Source: Oenanthe sinensis (lineage: Eukaryota > Streptophyta > Magnoliopsida > Apiales > Apiaceae). From it: a stretch of DNA of 64,000 bases. The DNA lies in contig CM053806.1 in the NCBI GenBank assembly GCA_028671895.1, forward strand, positions 22,703,001 through 22,767,000. Reading direction: 5' to 3'. Position 1 is the first letter of the stretch, and every line of letters starts with the position of its first letter. Below the pieces are notes generated by a model, which worked only from the letters and a program-made list of their open reading frames with translations, made no database searches and had not been told where the DNA came from. Made by a program: the position numbers and the translations under genes. Of the stretch, positions 60,023 to 64,000 are shown in pieces.

Positions 60023-61668
60023 GAGCCTTTGTTGTCAATTTTGGTTCCTTTGATTTTGGTGAATTTAAATTCACTTTAACTTTGGGAGTAGGCTTTTGGG
60101 GCTTAGACACCTTGAAACTCATGGCAGAATTTCCATGCATTTCATTATTTACATTGGGCATGTTCCATGGCATACCAGGCATGTTCATATTTGCATATGC
60201 AAAGAAGGGGTTATACATGTATGGAACTTGTGCATAGGGCATATGAACATTTGGTGCAACTAAAGTAGAAGACATGGCATTTATGAGCATAGGATTGGTA
60301 AACATGGCATTAGCAGTCATCGCATTTACATTTAAATCATTTGAAGACATAGGTTTCTTTTCATTCTTGCATTGCATACACAGATGATTTACACTACCAC
60401 ATTTAGCACATACCTTTCTGGGAGCATACATGTCAGGAGTGTAATTGTTATGCTTTTTAATGCCTACTTTACCATTCATATTCTTTTTCTTCTTCTCAGA
60501 CTTAGGTTGAGTAATTTCCACAGGTGCTATCTTTTCTAATTTCTCTTTTAATTGTTTCTTGGATAAGCTACCTATGTTAATCCTCTCAGCTTCAGTCTCA
60601 ACTTGAATTTTGGTTTCCTTAACAAAATTGATAGAGGTGCTAAATTTGTTCTTTTTGTTAGCCATTGATGATTTACTTGTCGATGGATGCTTATCAGTTG
60701 ATTCAGCATCAATCGATTGATAATCTTTATCAGTTGATGAAGGATTAGCAGTCGATTGATCTTTATCCATTGAAGTATCAGTCAAGGGCTTGCCTATTGA
60801 TTTGGGGAGTTCTCCTAGAGTATCTACACCTTGTTCATCAATAATTTGTTTGGCAGTTTTATCAGACCTATTCCATTTGTTAATGGTTTCAATTTCTTCA
60901 GCCAATTGTTCTTTTAACAATTCTTCTCTTTTCAAACTGTTTACTAGTTCATTCCTAGCATCCTTACTTTCCTGCTTAAATCTATCTAAACAAACAAGTT
61001 CATTTTCAAGAAAAATATTCCTCTCGGTTAAGGCATCAATGGTGTTCTTCAACTTGAGATTTTCTTTGTTTAGAGATTTAAGTGTGACATGCAAATTGTA
61101 CAACTCATTAGACATTTCATTGATAGTACTATTGCATTCATCAGTTGTAAGCTCAGAAAAGTTTGTAGCTAGTACCTGATTTGATGTTGAACTAGCTTCT
61201 TCATCTTCATGTTTGGCCATTAGAGCTAGATTGATGAATTCCTCTGAATCACTGTCCTCAGTAGCCCAGTCCTTCTCTTCAGTGACAAAAGTCTTTTCTT
61301 TCTGTTTCAAGAGGTCAAAGTATTTCTTCTTATAATCAATACCATCAAAAAACTTTGCCTTTTCTTGTTTTGGCTTCTTGCACTCATTTGAGAAATGACC
61401 AGTCAATCCACAATTAAAGCATTTGAATTTAGATCTATCAACCAAATTTTTGTTTTGATTGTTATTTCTAAACTGGGATCCAGGCCTTTGAGCATTTGGA
61501 TTTCTCTTGAATTTTAGCTTTGAAAACTTCCTTGACAGAAATGCAAGGTGTTCATCAATCTCATCCAAATCATCCTGAGAGCATGTTTCATTTTCTTCAC
61601 ACTTTCCTTTTCCTCTTTTGAATGATTCTTCAACAGCATCACCAGCCATCATGACAGACTCTTCTTTA
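59967..61668 (-). pseudogene. gag of element F, N-terminally deleted
   Basis: Open for 561 residues from 61652, the longest gag reading here, but it lacks the capsid-like N-terminus. It includes knuckle 1 CFNCGLTGHFSNEC (about 61425), a coiled coil (LNKENLKLKNTIDALTERN), SID/STD repeats (60660-60780), knuckle 2 CAKCGSVNHLCMQC (about 60400), and a Met/Pro/Asn-rich tail ending WVPKTT at 59967. It overlaps the pol frame by at least 56 nt, with pol in the +1 frame. At 61668 it joins directly to LTR sequence. Confidence 0.87.
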
Positions 61669-62042
61669 CATCAATCGACTCTAACATCAATTGATAAGAA
61701 TAATATCAATTGATCATCCTTCACTTGTGCAATTTCCTGTCTTCAAATAATTACAATTTGACAATTTAATGTACACATCAATTGATGATCTACATCAACC
61801 GACTCTAACATCAATTGATAAGAATAATATCAATTGATTTACACCTTATCGATTGAAATAGATTAAGTACACCCATGATACAGTCCAAATTATCAGTTGA
61901 CTCATACAACATTTTAACTGATAAATGGTTTCCTGATCAGTTGATATTTATAAATTTCATATCAATTGATCAGTTACGTAAAACAAAATTTCTATGATTC
62001 TAAGATTAATGTTATCATCAAACTACATGTAGATTCCTAACA
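61669..62042 (-). repeat. Rearranged LTR fragment of element F
   Basis: The right-hand 370 bp of a SIRE-type LTR ending CCTAACA. Its left end is a chimera: a segment equal to 39150-39195 of C is joined to one equal to 39078 onward at the shared ATATCAATTGAT, so about 100 bp is present twice. The join to gag shares TACA with both parents. Confidence 0.85.
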
Positions 62043-63083
62043 GATTCTTTTTGGCATACTACAAACTATGTGTCAATTTTCTCTTGGTGTATGACCTATG
62101 TGTCGATTTTTGTCTCATCCTTCATGCCTTAGAATCATTTCTATAAAGCCAAGACCCATGTGTCGATTTCTAGTCTCAATATTGAGCATGTGTTGATTTT
62201 ATCACACAAGGATACTAGACTTAGTTTCTTTTAGGCATCTTGAAGGCATGTGTCGAACATAGCTCCCTTGTATTGATATGTGTCAAATTTCTTCACATAA
62301 TATAACTAAAGGTCGAATTCTCCACCTTGTATAATGACTTGTTGTATTTTCAACTTCTATTCAATCCTTACATACTTGACTTCACCTGGCTTCCTGTCAA
62401 TTCTTCTTGTGCAATAAACATGTTGACCAATTCCTTTGTGTTGACACTTAGTGCACTGGTCTGGTTCACAAATGACTAACACTGATTTTGATCTTCATAT
62501 TCTCATTAAAATCAAATGACAGGAATGCAGCAGTTCTTTATTGCTTCGAACACTAATTATAAATAAACACTGTACTTTCACTAGAATCTTTTCTGGTACT
62601 TAGACAACGTCTTCATTACTACTACAATCTTGAATACTTCATTATTTGTTCTTCACTGACGCTTGAACATATAAATGAACTTCCTTCAGTGAGTATAACT
62701 GCAAGACTGCAGTTATTTTCTTTAACCTTTGTCTTTACCTTGTCTTCAATTCTTCTAGATTCCAATGCTTTGAACACTGTCTATCTTCAATCAATGCTTA
62801 TACACTGAAATCTTCTAGTGACACTTTTATACTGAATCTTCAACACTTCTAAAATCCTGAAAGTCTTTACATATTATTCTTCACTGATGCATGAACATAT
62901 TAATGAAATTCTCTCAGTGACCTGTAGTAGACTTCAAAACTTCTTCTAATGTCTTGATTCACTGTATCTGCCTTATCTTCATTTCTTCCTGATTTCTGTG
63001 TAGGCGTAGTATTATTTACTTGTCATGTTCTAGTGTTGAGTTATTACGATTACTATTCATACAGTTTCGTAATCTCACCAACA
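62043..63083 (-). repeat. LTR fragment E' (duplicate of E)
   Basis: Aligns with 39401-40441 along its whole length with scattered substitutions and the same end points, including the TGTCGA phrases. Confidence 0.9.
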
Positions 63084-63757
63084 AGCTTCAATTTGAGTCT
63101 TCACAGTCAATGTAGACTGTCTTCCATAGCTGTACTTTTGTCTAAAGATTCCTGACATTTTATCCTTTATGCTATCCCTATCAATTGATAATTTGATGTT
63201 AAGCATATCAATTAATTCTTCTTTGTATCCATCAACTGATGTCCTTCTTTGATTTATTTTGATATCCATCGATTGATAATAGCTGTTGACTTATTGATTG
63301 ATAAATGTTATCAATCGATATATCAATCGATGAGTCTTCTTATCAGTTGATGGTCTTCAATCTTTGACTTAACTTGATATCAATTGATCATTCATCCATT
63401 GATTCTTCAATATCAATTGATCATCCTTCACTTATATATTTTTCCTGCCTTCAAACATTTACAATTTGACAGTCTAAGACATACATCAATTGATGACATA
63501 TATCAATCGATTCTAGTATCAATTGATGAGATAAATACTATCAATTGATCTAGCCATATCAATTGAGAAGACTAAGTATAATCATGTTATAAAAACATCC
63601 ATATTATCAGTTGATTAACATAAACATGTCAAGTGTCAACTGATAAATGACTTCCTAATCAATTGATATTTATAACATATATCAATTGATCAGTTACACA
63701 ATAATTTCTATGATTCTAAGATTAAGTTTATCATGAAGATAACATACATTCCTAACA
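63084..63757 (-). repeat. LTR fragment H' (duplicate of H)
   Basis: Aligns with 40442-41114, including both borders (AGCTTCAATTTGAG and CCTAACA). Dense in ATCAATTGAT motifs. Confidence 0.9.
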
Positions 63758-63782
63758 AACATCTCATTAATAATGTTGTCTG

Positions 63783-64000
63783 CCACTGTACTTATACTTA
63801 CATAAACCTGATTATGATTACTTTTTTTGTTTATCATTTATTTTGAATTTGAGATTCTAGTATTATTTATATTTTATTATTGTTATCAAAATATCATTTA
63901 AAAATTAATATTGATATATTTTAAAATACCTAAACGATAAATAACTATAATTTTAGTTAAGAACCTAATTAATATATTGCAATCAATTTGTAAAAGATAA
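63783..64000. mobile_element. Left arm of a second foldback 1 copy (runs off window)
   Basis: From CCACTGTACTTATAC onward it matches the left arm at 41140-41357 with few changes. The element continues past the window end. Confidence 0.85.

Larger units (their letters stand above)
53650..62042 (-). mobile_element. Element F: SIRE/Maximus-like Copia retrotransposon, truncated at both ends
   Basis: A sister of C on the minus strand: rearranged LTR fragment (62042-61669), gag lacking its N-terminal part and the primer site, pol, spacer and third ORF. The third ORF ends at a junction with host flank at 53649/53650. The right border joins E' exactly as C joins E. It is uninterrupted where B and D cut C, so it serves as the empty-site reference for those insertions. 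Confidence 0.9.

Overview
This window looks like a gene-poor, repeat-dense piece of a dicot plant genome. The evidence is LTR retrotransposons of plant Copia and Ty3 (Athila/Tat-like) type, initiator-Met-tRNA and Asp-tRNA-type primer sites, one spliced gene with GT-AG introns, MITE-like insertions and a strong AT bias. I cannot name the species.

Layout, left to right. (1) 1-11745: element A (+), a Copia-type element with nearly identical LTRs but a badly decayed interior; its 5' LTR runs off the window. (2) 11746-22865: element B (-), a SIRE/Maximus-like Copia element with gag, pol and a third ORF downstream of pol (env-like position); A sits inside that third ORF. (3) 22866-39400: element C (-), same family as B; B sits in its third ORF, and an unrelated Copia element D (+, 27356-35485) sits in its pol. 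(4) 39401-40441: element E (-), an A-related LTR cut by C; 40442-41114: H (-), a SIRE-type LTR cut by E. (5) 41140-43195: two long inverted-repeat (foldback) elements. (6) 43726-45059: the only apparently intact host gene, four exons, about 256 residues, multi-spanning membrane protein of unknown function. (7) 46096-53649: a second, broken copy of that gene block, carrying a MULE-like MITE, a hAT-like insertion and a truncated Athila/Tat-like element G (-). (8) 53650-62042: element F (-), a truncated sister of C; then E' (62043-63083), H' (63084-63757) and the start of a second foldback copy, repeating the order seen at 38284-42437.

The window therefore records nested insertion at least five levels deep (A in B in C in E in H), followed by segmental duplication of the nest together with the host gene. 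No retroelement here has an intact coding set. The most interesting signals are: the TCGA-centred repeats specific to each retroelement lineage (ATCGATCGAT and its CpG-decay forms across B/C/F, GATCGA in A, TGTCGA in E); a 59-bp hairpin-forming minisatellite between pol and the third ORF with 1, 2 and 4 copies in F, B and C; a shared +1 frame offset at the gag/pol boundary; and the host gene, whose first three exons are 66, 75 and 69 nt and all end in TGG just before the donor site.
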